Origin: Drechmeria coniospora
Lineage: Eukaryota; Ascomycota; Sordariomycetes; Hypocreales; Ophiocordycipitaceae
Assembly: GCF_001625195.1 (NCBI RefSeq)
Contig: NC_054389.1
Span: forward strand, 9,544,520 to 9,608,519
Direction: 5' to 3'
Length of the DNA: 64,000 bases
Numbering within the stretch: position 1 is the first letter of the stretch; the number at the start of each line of letters is the position of its first letter. The position numbers and the translations under genes are program-made. The notes under the pieces are model-generated. The model made no database searches and was not told the DNA's origin. It saw only the letters and a program-made list of their open reading frames with translations. Below are positions 23,601 to 33,962 of the stretch, piece after piece.

Positions 23601-26028
23601 TGCCATCTGAACTTGCGCCTCAGGCCAACAGACGGCGGCGAAACACGACTGACAAGTAATAGATGTACGAACATGCACGGTATGTACATGACTTCACCTC
23701 AGCTGCATTGTATTGTTGGTCCCTGGGCATCACAGCGCATTGTTTCGTACTTGTACTCGTACGCACTGGAGGATACGGAGTGCATGTACGGAGTACAGTG
23801 GTGCGTACAGGACACCTACATGTACGGAGTAAGCAAGTACCAAGGTAATCCCTAGTACTCCGTACATGCACTCCGTACGCGCCGTACTGTAAGCACTTAC
23901 AGTACATGCACACGCACATGTAACAACGGTGCACGAGCACGAGTATTACTGGGCACTTGAACTTCGTGTGACGGCTCCAGATCGCTGCTTTGCCCCAGCC
24001 TGACCACGACCGGCCAACTGGCTGGCCATCGAAGCAATCGTGCTCGTCGTTCCAGACCACTAGCAATGTTAATACCTGACATGCTAAAACGGTCGTTTGA
24101 TCTCGTGCATTAAGCTGCACGTACGTGCGCAAAAGTGTGAGACAAGTGCTCATTCTCCCCTCCTAGCACCACCACACTTTGGTGTTCGATGGTCGAGATG
24201 ATGTACTCCGTACTCCGTACACAGTGCTGACATGCAGGTGCAGGTGTACATGCACTGTGCCCGTACCATCAGCTCCGCACCGCAAGAAACGCGACATCCT
24301 GCGTCTGGTGTGGAGAGTCGGGATGCACCGTCAGTCACATCGGCTGCTCGGCCGCTCGGTCGATCGCGAGCGCAAGCCATTTTTTTTCTTCCTTTTGTGT
24401 CTTTTCCTGCATCGTTACATCGTCGAGTGGGGACATAGTAGTGGGGACATTGTGATTGCAAGACGACACCTGCCGCTATCACCACAGTATTTTTGATATC
24501 GCACTAGAACTCGTATACCTGCTGTAAGTACTTACATGTAGGTAATGCAGAACATGCACTGTATTGCTCCGTACTTATTGTAAATTCTGCAGCAGGTAAT
24601 TACTCCGTACAAGTAATACACCTTGCATGTGTACCGCCACCCACAGTAATACATCACAGGGCACTGTTTGGGGTACACTTTCTACTCTGCACTTAAGTAC
24701 TCCTGTACCACGTGTGCCCAGTCCGCGATGAGAGAGAGCGCTAGATGCATACACCAAGCATCCAAGCACGGTTCCCATCGTCGAGTCCTGGACAGCTGAT
24801 TGAACTTCAAAGGCTCATGGTGGATGGGGAGGAAAATCCTTCGACGGGCCGTTATAATATGCTATTACTCGATTACTGCCAGCTGCGTCCAAATACCGAA
24901 CAGCCAAGCATGCCAAGCATGCACATAGGAGTTTGAGCATTGAGCATGCCGAGGGAATATGCGACGGCAGGCAGATGATCCGATCCGGCGGGTTAAATCG
25001 AGTTGGAGCAACATCTGTCCAACCAACTGACGGTGACCACTGGAAAGAACGGACTGCAGATTCACTGGCTGTCCGATGGCTGCAATGCCAATCGTTGTTG
25101 TTGTGCGACAGCTGCATCTCACTCCTCCTCTTCATGTGTCGAGCTCAGCCTCGCCGTGCGACGGGTCTATAGCCCCCGTCGGTGCCAAGCAAGGTCGGAC
25201 GACATTCCACTACCTTGGGAGGATTTAACCAACTCTATCTATAATGTAGTACAAGGCATGAATAGGGGGCCTGGTGCTTGCCATTTGTGGAAATTGTTTC
25301 CAGTGCTACGTAGTCGCGAGCGCCCTTCTGATTGACGGTATAGAGCAAGGCTAGTTTATTTGTGCTTTCGCCATGTCATGAGAGAAGCTTTCTTCTTTGG
25401 CTGTTATGCGGGCTCCAATGGTGGTTTTAGTTTGTTAGTATTGATGTTCGTCTTGCCGGCGTGAGTTCAGAGTGTGCAAAGTAGGTTGAAGGTACGCTAT
25501 GTGTCATGCTAAACAAAACAAGCCAGTACATCCAAGCCAGTCAGTGGCCGAACTACGACCCATCTATCTCATCCTTCACATACATGTGCAATACGGTGAG
25601 TCACAGGAGCTCACGTGACGATTTTGCTTCATCTTCATTCCATCAAAATGCAGAACCAAATTGTTCGACTTGTACGCCTGCGGCCGTGGCAGAGACAGAG
25701 GTACGTCAATGGCGGTCCGGATTTGGACGGAGGTTGAGGGGAACCCCCCCGTAATAATTAATACCCCGTAGTTGTCGTTGTACACCGTACATTAATTACA
25801 GTACTTCCATGCTTGTGCGTGCAGTGCTCCGTACTGTACAGTACAGGATTAAGTGAAAGTACAGTACTCCGTACTCCGTATATAGTCCGTACATACTCTA
25901 AGTATTCATGTACACGTCATCGAGTCAGCCGGAACTTCGAGACTGTTCGGGCTGTTGGTATGCATGACTCGCGCAAGCGGGGCCAATTGCGGTACTTACT
26001 TAAGCACTACTTTGCTCGGTTTTTTAGA
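20616..26028. other. Gene-poor GTAC-rich region (5.4 kb)
   Basis: No protein gene is supported. The left end is the promoter of the Csc1 gene. From about 20,930 to 25,900 the DNA is crowded with words such as TACTCCGTAC, TACGGAGTAC, GTACATGTAC and AAGTACTTAC. Open frames are short, scattered on both strands and without motifs. The right end leads into a tRNA gene. Confidence 0.6.
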
Positions 26029-26122
26029 GCCCCCGTGGTGGAGTGGTTACCACATAGCTCTTATATTTTCGGGTCAAGCCGGAGGTATGCTAGGGTCGCC
26101 AGTTCGAACCTGGCCGGGGGCA
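26029..26122 (+). tRNA. tRNA-Ile (anticodon UAU) with intron
   Basis: The 94-base gene folds as a cloverleaf. The acceptor stem is GCCCCCG (26029-26035) with CGGGGGC (26115-26121) and discriminator A. The D arm is GTGG-AGTGGTTA-CCAC. The anticodon stem pairs 26055-26058 with 26089-26092, and the T arm is GCCAG-TTCGAAC-CTGGC. The anticodon TAT is at 26062-26064. An intron of about 21 bases (26066-26086) sits one base 3' of the anticodon, the canonical place. A box (TGGTGGAGTGG) and B box (GTTCGAACC) are present, and a T6 Pol III terminator follows at about 26126-26131. One T-T mismatch closes the anticodon stem next to the loop. Mature length is 73 bases. It reads the rare AUA isoleucine codon. 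Confidence 0.88.
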
Positions 26123-27387
26123 CGCTTTTTTGGACTATTGATGGTAACGAGACTCGGTCCATGCGGAAAAGAGAACTCAGATCGGAAGACTGCCGGCTGG
26201 CGTTCTCTTTTTTTTTTTTTGCATCATGCTTAGGATCGATTAATCAATCGGGTGCACGCTTTCTTTCCCCGTGTTAGCCCAGGCTGACGTGGGCGTCAGT
26301 CACAATGACGACACCGTTGAGTTGCTAAGTAAGTAGATGCAGACCAGACTTGCACAGTATATGATGCAAGTACGTACGAGTGAGAGAGTATCCCTAAATA
26401 TGCATGTCATGTATATGCATACTTTTTCACAGCCCATGCATTCACTCACACACACACAAAATCTTTCGGAGAAGCAGAATCTCCGTCCATGATTCATGGT
26501 GAGTGAGTGGGTAGGTGGATGGATGGGTGAGTGAGGCCGAGGCCGTTCGCCCCCTTTCTCACACTACATTTTCATCGGATACCCATTGTGCCATGAAACG
26601 AAATGAATAATGGACCGACTGATTCCGTTGTTGGATGCGCGGTATTACAAAACAACGTGCCTCTTTCACCATGCATTCCAGGCCCGTTCTTTGCGGTCGG
26701 GTGGGGGCTCGGCCGGAGAGCCGTGTGGATGCAATGCACGACAGGGGGGGGACGGACACGGACACGGACACGGGGAGATGGAGACGGCAACGGAGATGAT
26801 GGGTAGAAGCCGAGGCGGAACCTGGTGCGGGGCGTAGGCCGGAGGCGAGATCGGCCATCCACGGGAGAGTGAACGTCTGATGAGGGTGCCTGGGACGTGC
26901 ATTTTGACAAAGGAAGCCCTCTGCACTCCGTACTTCATGGGCCATGGGTCGGTCCCTTATCGATCCATGTTGGTCCCCGAGCGGATAATATCAGCCATTT
27001 CCCCGGCCATGTGCCGCCATTGGGGCGTGATTGACGGGCAACGGGATGGACTGCTCATCGAGCAAGTAAACTGATGGATCATAGGGTAGATGATGCCTTA
27101 CATGCCATGCTTTGTCGAATGACAAAGAATGACTCTCCAAGAGGCGTATCATTCGCCGCGCGTATTACGTAGAAATAGTCAGGGACGATTGCAGGCTACT
27201 TGCTTGGTTCCAAACATGCCCTGCCTCTCACTGAGGTGCAGAAGGTGCCCAGAAGAAACGTACCGACTAGGCCCCGGTACATGCCTGTGCACGGGGTTCT
27301 ACGGCCCCGGTACCGCATAGCTGATAGTTGCATATCCTCCCTCTCGACTTCAATCCCACCAACGTATCGTGGAATGGATCCTGCACC
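26123..27387. other. Intergenic stretch between the tRNA and the radical SAM gene
   Basis: Contains the tRNA terminator and, on the right, the promoter of the radical SAM gene. A GGACAC hexamer repeat sits at about 26753-26773. Open frames on either strand here lack motifs. Confidence 0.55.
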
Positions 27388-28615
27388 ATGAACACCCTGC
27401 AGCGACGCTCGTTCAAGGTCTCGGCCTTTGGACGCCTGTCGTCGGGCCGGATCCGGTGCCCTAGCCGCAGCCTTCACCTCGCACCCCCCTTCCTCCTCGA
27501 CGGCTACACGCCGCGACACCAGACGCTGAGTGCCAGCGATGCGGCAAGGAAACGGGCGCGGGCGTACGCTCATCTCGGCCACTGCAATCTGTGCCCGCGA
27601 ATGTGCGGGGTGAACCGCCGTGAGAAGACGGGCATGTGCCTCGTCGGCGACGATGTCTTGGTCAGCGTCATCGCCCCTCACTTTGGTGAAGGTCCGCCGT
27701 CCTTCTTTCCACGTCGATGGATGCATCCCCCTCCATGTCACCAACGCATCCAGGCACCATGCTGCGTGGAGAACGCAACCGGCATGGTCCGCTCATCCAG
27801 CCGTCCCCGTCGCTGACGCGCGCCGAGCAGAACCCTGCATCCAGGGCCACAACGGCAGCGGTGCCGTCTTCATGAGTGGCTGCAACCTTCGCTGCGTCTT
27901 CTGCCAAAACTTTGACATCTCCCATCGGCGCAACGGCATGCGTCTCACGCCCGAGGCGCTCGGCGAATGGTACCTGAAGCTGCAGGACGTCGGCGCCGTC
28001 CACAACATCAACATCGTCACGCCCGAGCACGTCGTTCCCCAGGTCGCCCTGAGCATCTTGCACGCCACCGAGCTCGGTCTCCGGCTGCCGATCGTCTACA
28101 ACACGTCGAGCTTCGACTCGCGAGCGTCCCTCGAGCTCATGGACGGCCTCGTCGACATCTACCTCGCCGACTTCAAACTCTGGCACGCCGACTCGTCCAA
28201 GAGGTTGCTCAAGGCCGACGACTACGCCGCGACGGCGAGGGAGAGCATCCGTGCCATGCAGAGCCAAGTCGGCGATCTGTGCTTCACCGCCGACGGCTTG
28301 GCGAAGAGGGGCCTGCTGGTCCGACACCTGGCCATGCCCGGCAAGGAGGCCGAGGGGGCCCAGATCATGCGTTTTCTCGCCTCCGACATCTCGAAAGACT
28401 GCTTCGTCAACATCATGGAGCAGTACCACCCCGACGGCCACGTAGGCAAAAAAGTAAAAGGCACACGGGCCGGCCGAGGCTCTGACGAGGTTCGCTACGG
28501 CGAGCTCAACCGGGCCGTCACCGACGACGAAGTATCCTCGATCCGCCACGCCGCCGAGGATGCCGGGCTCTGGAGATTCAACGACCCGCCTCGGCACGAC
28601 GGGTTTGCCATTTGA
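27388..28615 (+). CDS. Radical SAM protein, PflA-like, probably mitochondrial
   Basis: S-adenosylmethionine radical enzyme of the pyruvate formate-lyase-activating-enzyme-like group. Exons 27388-27691 and 27831-28615; 362 residues. The CX3CX2C cluster that binds the 4Fe-4S centre is intact in SGCNLRCVFCQN (about Cys119, Cys123, Cys126). Upstream lies a second cysteine set (CNLCPRMCGVNRREKTGMC) seen in this subfamily. The exon joint rebuilds the conserved APHFGEEPCIQG; using an alternative donor at 27686 would drop two residues (GE) and still keep frame. The N-terminus (MNTLQRRSFKVSAFGRLSSG) is Arg/Ser-rich without acidic residues, like a mitochondrial presequence. No glycyl-radical substrate enzyme is visible nearby, so the substrate is unknown. 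The family is mostly bacterial and archaeal, with scattered fungal members. Confidence 0.88.
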
Positions 28616-29249
28616 AGTTGAAGGTGAGCTCGAATGCGAATGTCGAAGGGGACAGCGAATGTGAATGCGAGAGTGCGCGTGAGCGTGTGCGTGAATGTGA
28701 ATGGGCCGCTCGTCCCCCCAATCCTATTCACTCGTCCATTAATTGGCCCCCAAAGCCTTTGTTGGTCGTTGCTAGCCCGCAACGCCACCTCTGCTCGAGC
28801 CAACAACGACTTGGCCGACACCAGTCGTGCAGCCTCGCATCGGCTACAGGAGGCACGCATGCACGGCGCCGTGTCGGAACAATACTTTGTTGCACGACAA
28901 TGACCGTTGTTGGCTCTAGCGAGCTCGGATCATGCACCATGGAGGCACGAACCTGCTTGCTCCATCCCCCCCCCCCCCCCCCCGAAGGATAGGTAGGCCT
29001 GGAAGCCAGACGGTGAGGAGGTGAATCAATTTCTACCAGATCCGGACCCGATCGTTTGGGTGAGCATGATGATCCGATCCGAATGCTTCCATGACGAGAC
29101 GAGCATCGCGGTGGAGCCTGCCTGACCTTGCATTGTCTTTTCAACCGGATCCAAGTCGACAGTCTCAATTGGCACCATTGATGTGCGAGGTCAAGAAGGT
29201 TATGCAGTTCACTGTCCCCTCGCCGTCACCTCCGTTCCTTTACTTGAGC
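28616..29249. other. Intergenic stretch with 18-base poly-C tract
   Basis: Between the radical SAM gene and the coiled-coil gene. It holds a GTGAATG-type degenerate repeat at about 28630-28705 and an uninterrupted C run at 28966-28983. Nothing else is recognised. Confidence 0.6.
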
Positions 29250-30224
29250 ATGACCTCGCCGCTTCTGCCGAACGGCTTCGCCACCGAGCCGGCGACCTCG
29301 GCAACCGAACCGTCCTCATGCATAGGCGCGTCGCCCAACCATGAACGAACGGTGGGCAGGATCGAATCGAATCGGCAAAGACACCGAACCGGAACCGGAA
29401 CCCGAACTGGAATCGGCTCCAAGCCTGACGAACCGAGCCGGCAGGATTCGAAGCACAATCGCTCGGTCGATGCCTGCAACGCCACCGTCTTCCATCCGCG
29501 GCCGTTCGAGGAGATATACACCGAACAGGCCTATCTCACCGCCTCGCTTCAGGTCCAGACGCGGCGGGCCGGTGAACTGATTCGACGATACTGCTCGGCC
29601 GACGAAGAGTTGACGACGGTGCAGGAGAGCAAAAGGAGAAGGAGTCTGCGCAAGCATCTCAACCTGCTGCGCCTGCAGATCAACGCTGCGGCCGAGCAGG
29701 AGAAGGTCATATTCATGAGGCTCAGTGAGCTGTACCTCGAGGCGCAAAGTCGACAAACCTGGGGGTGGGCACGCCAACAGAGGCAGTCAACAAAGGCAGA
29801 GTCTGGAACGATAGTGGCATCAGACAACCCATCCTCTCCAGATACACAGAGCTCGTCCTGCGCCACCACGAGGTCTTGGTCACCCTTGAACGGGGCTACG
29901 CCGGAGTTTGTGCCGGGAAACCGGTTGGCGCAGCTTGCGGACGCGACCTCTGTGGCGAAGTCCCTTCCGGAGAGAAAGCTGGCGGCGGATCAAGCACCCA
30001 GTGGACCGAAGAACACACGACGGACTCCTTTCCCGGCGCCGGAGACGACGCACGAGGGCGGTGGGGACTTTGGGTGCAACCACGGATTGAGTTTTCTGTA
30101 CGAGAAGTACGGTGAGCATCAGAGAGAGGAGGAATCCCAGCGGGGACACACTCCGCACGAGCATGAGCCAGTTCGGCTGAAGCGACTCAGCTTGCCAAAT
30201 CTAACATCGATATGGCCCGGCTAA
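29250..30224 (+). CDS. Hypothetical coiled-coil protein
   Basis: A single-exon frame with coding character: 324 residues from the ATG at 29250. An in-frame ATG at 29091 would add 53 residues that look like translated leader. Residues about 1-80 are low-complexity, with RTGTGTRTGIG. Residues about 87-180 form a charged heptad-like helical region (EEIYTEQAYLTASLQVQTRR; LRKHLNLLRLQINAAAEQEK; MRLSELYLEAQ) that I expect to be the conserved core. The C-terminal third is Ser/Thr/Pro/Glu-rich and probably disordered. I know of no named domain. It could be a fungal-specific scaffold or cytoskeletal factor, but the sequence gives no direct evidence of function. Confidence 0.6.
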   Translation: MTSPLLPNGFATEPATSATEPSSCIGASPNHERTVGRIESNRQRHRTGTGTRTGIGSKPDEPSRQDSKHNRSVDACNATVFHPRPFEEIYTEQAYLTASLQVQTRRAGELIRRYCSADEELTTVQESKRRRSLRKHLNLLRLQINAAAEQEKVIFMRLSELYLEAQSRQTWGWARQQRQSTKAESGTIVASDNPSSPDTQSSSCATTRSWSPLNGATPEFVPGNRLAQLADATSVAKSLPERKLAADQAPSGPKNTRRTPFPAPETTHEGGGDFGCNHGLSFLYEKYGEHQREEESQRGHTPHEHEPVRLKRLSLPNLTSIWPG

Positions 30225-30271
30225 AAGGTAAACGTCCTCCATCAAACCACGTTTCCGTTCGGCATTGCCGC

Positions 30272-30296
30272 GGGGGGGGGGGGGGGGGGGGGGGGG
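30272..30296. repeat. 25-base poly-G tract
   Basis: The longest homopolymer in the window, in the 230-base convergent gap between the coiled-coil gene and the NECAP-like gene. Confidence 0.92.
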
Positions 30297-30454
30297 CTCG
30301 ACTCGACTCAGGCATGCTCCCTCGTGATAGTAAGCAGTGGAAGCGCACCGGGCGCTGCCAATCTATTTCGCTCGCTCTCAGATGCCTTTGTCCTGACAAA
30401 GACATCACTCGGCAAAGGTCTCGGTACACTCGTATTGCCAGCATTTTCGATCAT

Positions 30455-31315
30455 CTATGCAAACTCGCCAAACTGTCCGTCATCGAAGCCAAGATCCCGC
30501 AGCGAGTGTGTGTCGTGCTTAACCTCGTTGGCACTCGGAGGCGGCGGGAGGACAAACCCGCCACTCGAGGACGTGCCCGCCGCCGCCGTCGGCTTCGATC
30601 CCGGCGGAGGTGGAAGCGTAAAGGACTGGAGCGTGCTACTCTTGTCCGCATCCTGCCTTTCCGGTCTTCGTCTGCCAAGCTTGGTGCTGCCGAGGTTGAC
30701 CGTGATCGTCTCCCCCTCCTTGAGACTGTAGTCCTTGACGACCTCTTCCCTGGCATTCGGACCGGCCGGTTCCGAGGGGGGCATCGTCCGATCGCCATCC
30801 CACCTGAGGTTGCGGCGCGCCGCCTGCAGGGCGACGGCGAGGTCGAACGCATCGGAGCGCTCCTCGAAGCCGATGCCGAGGACGGCCCGACGGTCCTGGT
30901 GGTCGCGGACGGTGACGGCGAAGAAGCGGCTGCTGTCGACCACGGGCTCGACCGCGGATGGGTCGGTGTAGGGTGCGGCGGCGAAGAGCTGGCCGGAGGA
31001 CGGGTCCTCGAGGACGACGTCGACCTTGAGCCCAGACGTCGCCCGCGCCGCGTCCGAGGATAGCGAGCTGGGTGGGGACTGACGGGGGGGCGAGGGTGAA
31101 GATGTGGTCGACGTCGACGTCGACGTCTCGATGACGCGCAGCCGGGCCGTGAAGATGTGCCGTGCCGGATCGGCCGTCCAGCTCGTCGCGCTGTGGCCCT
31201 TCATCGACGACAGTGGCGGGATGTTGTAGACATGGACGACGCCGGCGACGAAGAGGACGCGCTGAATGGCGTCGCTCGGAAGGGGTCGGCCGCTGGTGGG
31301 ATCGAGCAGCTCCAT
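30455..31315 (-). CDS. NECAP-like adaptin-ear-binding endocytic protein
   Basis: 286-residue member of the NECAP family (DUF1681, PHear domain), which acts with AP-2 and clathrin in endocytosis. The PHear signatures are clear: QRVLFVAGVVHVYNIPPL, GHSATSWTADP, HIFTARLRVIE, FFAVTVRDHQDRRAVLGIGF and ERSDAFDLAVALQAA. SLKEGETITVNLG closes the domain. A proline-rich tail follows (TLPPPPGSKP), ending in GFDDGQFGEFA, where related proteins often carry an acidic-phenylalanine adaptor-binding motif. The ATG at 31315 gives MELLDPTSGRPLPSDAIQ, like related proteins. The frame stays open upstream without another ATG. An insert of Ser/Thr repeats (ETSTSTSTTSSPS) interrupts the PHear domain. Confidence 0.9.
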   Translation of the reverse strand: MELLDPTSGRPLPSDAIQRVLFVAGVVHVYNIPPLSSMKGHSATSWTADPARHIFTARLRVIETSTSTSTTSSPSPPRQSPPSSLSSDAARATSGLKVDVVLEDPSSGQLFAAAPYTDPSAVEPVVDSSRFFAVTVRDHQDRRAVLGIGFEERSDAFDLAVALQAARRNLRWDGDRTMPPSEPAGPNAREEVVKDYSLKEGETITVNLGSTKLGRRRPERQDADKSSTLQSFTLPPPPGSKPTAAAGTSSSGGFVLPPPPSANEVKHDTHSLRDLGFDDGQFGEFA

Positions 31316-32260
31316 CGCGACCGGTGTGTCGGCAAACGAGGACGAGATTTGAGCATGAATCTTGGTGAATATTTGCGAGACCACCGACCGGCTTTATTCC
31401 TGCACACCCACGTCGAGATACCCAGTAATACGTACTGTTGGATGTGAGGGGCAAGCAGAAACGTACTTGTACTAACCAAGTACATGCAAAGTACTGCCAC
31501 ATGCTTCCGGCTCGAGGTATTTAGTGCTTGCAATTACCACCCTAGGTACTATGTAGGCTCTGGCTGGTCAAGATAGGGAGTATAGCATTACAGGTATTAC
31601 TACGGAGTATTGGGAAATGCCACCGTCCATTCTCGACGTCAGCTTTCACGTATTGTCGCCTTGCCCCTGTCACGCATTCCCTGTCGCCGTGGGATGGAAA
31701 GTGTGCGCATGCGGGCATGCGGGCATGCGGATGGAATAATGTGCATTCCGATTCATTTCCTATGTAGGGAGATATCCAAGTAGTTTTGCTTCCGCGAAAC
31801 GACTTGTCGTCCTTGTTGCTGCTGCTCCAGCTCCGAAGTCGAAATCACCGAGGCATGAGGCATCGAGGGGCGGGGTTTATTTTGGGAGGGGACGACCAGG
31901 CCGACGATTAGCTCCTTCTAGTGCTTCTACTAGTGCCGATTGCCCTACGAGTGCTGTGGAACTATGCTGGGGGTGCCTAATTCCTGCTATTGTTCACCGT
32001 GAAAAACGCCCACAGGCTGCCAAGACCACTGACTCTGGAAGCAAGTAAGTACAAGCAAGACATGTGAACTCTGTACTCCGTGCCGTAACCAGGTACTCGT
32101 GCCAAGTACCCACACAAACTCCACTGAACCACTGACCAACGCACATGGGCTGACTTGAACTACCTGTAAAATTTCCCGCCAACATCGTCATCGCCTTCAC
32201 CTTCACCCCCTCTCACCCCTCCTCTCGACAACGCACAGGCTGCGCCGTCCGTTATCGACC
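31316..32260. promoter_or_regulatory. Divergent promoter region, NECAP-like / eIF2B-alpha
   Basis: 945 bases between two divergently transcribed genes, so it should hold both promoters. A pyrimidine-rich tract just before 32261 fits a fungal housekeeping promoter. One TGACTC hexamer is at 32030. GTAC words are sparse. Confidence 0.5.
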
Positions 32261-33518
32261 ATGGCGGCTACAGACCCGGCTGGTGGTGCGTACTCTTCTT
32301 CAGTTCAACGCCCCATCTCCCGCTGACGTCACTTCCAGCGGCCTCCAGGGACCTGCCTATTCGGAGGCAGTCGTTGTCCTCCATCAACTTCGAGTACGTT
32401 CGCGCTTCATCTACCCCATCACTCCCCTTCCCTTATCGTCCATTCTCTTCCCCCCCCGTTCCCTCCATTCCTCCTACCAACGGTTGGAATTACCCCAACA
32501 ACTCGTCGCCAACGCACCTGGTACTAGAGTGCTGACCGCATCGGCAGCATCGTTGCCACCTACCGCAATCTCCTCTCGTCAGACGCCAACCTCACGAAGC
32601 CCGTCGCCGCCATCGAATCCCTTGTCATTCTCCTCAAGGCCGTCCCCTCCACCACTGTGTACGAAACGCTCGACACGGTCAAGATTCACTCGGACCGTCT
32701 AAAGGCGTCCGTAGCCAACCCCGTGCCTCTCACCGCCGGTACCGACCTTTTCCTCCACTATCTCGTCTCCTCGCTTAAGCAGCAGGAAGGGAGCTTCGAC
32801 GCCGTTCGCACCCACCTCCTCCGCAACGGTCACCTTTTCGCCGAGCGTGCCAACGCCGCACGCAACGGCGTCGCGGAGGCCGGCTGGCGCTTCGTCCGCG
32901 ACGGCAAGTGCGTCCTGACCCATGGCGCATCCAGGTCCGTCGCCGGTGTGCTTGCCCGCGCCTCCAAGATCCTTCCCGGCAAGTTCAGGGTCATCTACGT
33001 CCGCGACGAGGCGAGGCCTGCCGAGAGCGGCCGCGTCGTCGACCAGCTGCGCGGCATGGGCATCCCCGTCGCCGAGATCCCCGAGGCCGCCGTCGCCCAT
33101 GTCATGGGCCTGCTTCGGCAGGTGCACATGGTCTTTGTCGGCGCCGAAGCTGTCACCCAGAACGGCGGCATCATCTCGCGCGTCGGCACTTTCCAGATTG
33201 CCCAGCTCGCCGTCGCCCGGAAGATACCCTTTTACGTCGCCGCCGAGACGCACAAGTTTGTTCGCAAGTTCCCGCTCGACCAACGGGATCTCGGTTTCAA
33301 ACAGGAGATGCTTCATTTTACCACCGACGGTCCTAGCCAGTGCACCGAGGATCTTGTCGACTACACTGTATGTTTGTCACCAACACCCTCCAAAGGAGTG
33401 CCTGCTAACTTGTCAGCCCCCCGAGCTCATCACCAACCTCGTGACGGAAAACGGCGTCCACCTGCCCACCTACGTCTTCGAACAGCTCCTCGACATATAC
33501 GGCAGTCTAAACGGGTGA
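32261..33518 (+). CDS. GCN3: Translation initiation factor eIF2B subunit alpha
   Basis: Regulatory alpha subunit of the eIF2B guanine-nucleotide exchange factor, which senses phosphorylated eIF2 and controls general amino-acid response. Exons 32261-32285, 32339-32393, 32548-33367 and 33417-33518; 333 residues. The first two exons are tiny (25 and 55 bases). The exon 2/3 joint rebuilds INFDIVATYRNLL, the usual N-terminal helix. The helical domain continues with PVAAIESLVILL and VYETLDTVK. The Rossmann-like domain has ILTHGASRSV-like VLTHGASRSVAGVL, VIYVRDEARPAESGR, VFVGAEAVTQNGGIISRVGT and PFYVAAETHKFVRKFPLDQ. Exon 4 gives PPELITNLVTENG and ends at GSLNG. All borders are GT-AG. Length fits the family. 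Confidence 0.95.
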
Positions 33519-33962
33519 TGCATACATGTTGGGTGCCGTCCAAGGTGGCGAGACGTTACCATGTTGACTTTGATGATGCCAGCTCATCACCTCTTCACCC
33601 GCCCCCCCCTTTTCCGATGATATGCGTAGTAACGAGTAGGACTCGAAAATACCCGATTCACCTGCTGCCTGGCAGCATGGGATGAACGAAATTACGGAGC
33701 GACGACATCTTTTACAATCTCCTCGGGAGACCATCACCACGATAAAGCCGTGTTGGAGAGAGCACCGATGTACAAGGAGATATCAATATAGTCAATTCCA
33801 CAAGAGGAAACCTGCCCATCGTCAAGTGAGTGTCTGTCGTGTGAGGACGTGCAGAAAATATCATCAAGGGAATGAGCAGGACACGGCGCCAGGAGCGATT
33901 GCACTAAACATTCCCTTCCTCCCCCTGATTCGCTTCCAATCGTCATGGGTTCGACCCCAATC
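33519..33962. other. Convergent intergenic gap, GCN3 / EGT1
   Basis: 444 bases holding the 3' UTRs of two convergent genes. No other feature is seen apart from a C-rich run near 33600-33610. Confidence 0.6.

Noticed and set aside
20930..25900. CRISPR-like array or satellite made of the GTAC words
   Set aside because: The words are irregularly spaced, differ in order and have no constant repeat-spacer structure; CRISPR arrays are also not expected in a fungal nucleus.
27374..27376. Earlier ATG for the radical SAM gene
   Set aside because: It is out of frame with the protein by 14 bases, so the ATG at 27388 is used.
32030..32035. TGACTC hexamer as a possible Gcn4/Cpc1 site upstream of eIF2B-alpha
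   Set aside because: The full TGACTCA is not present, and a single six-base match is expected by chance in a region of this size.
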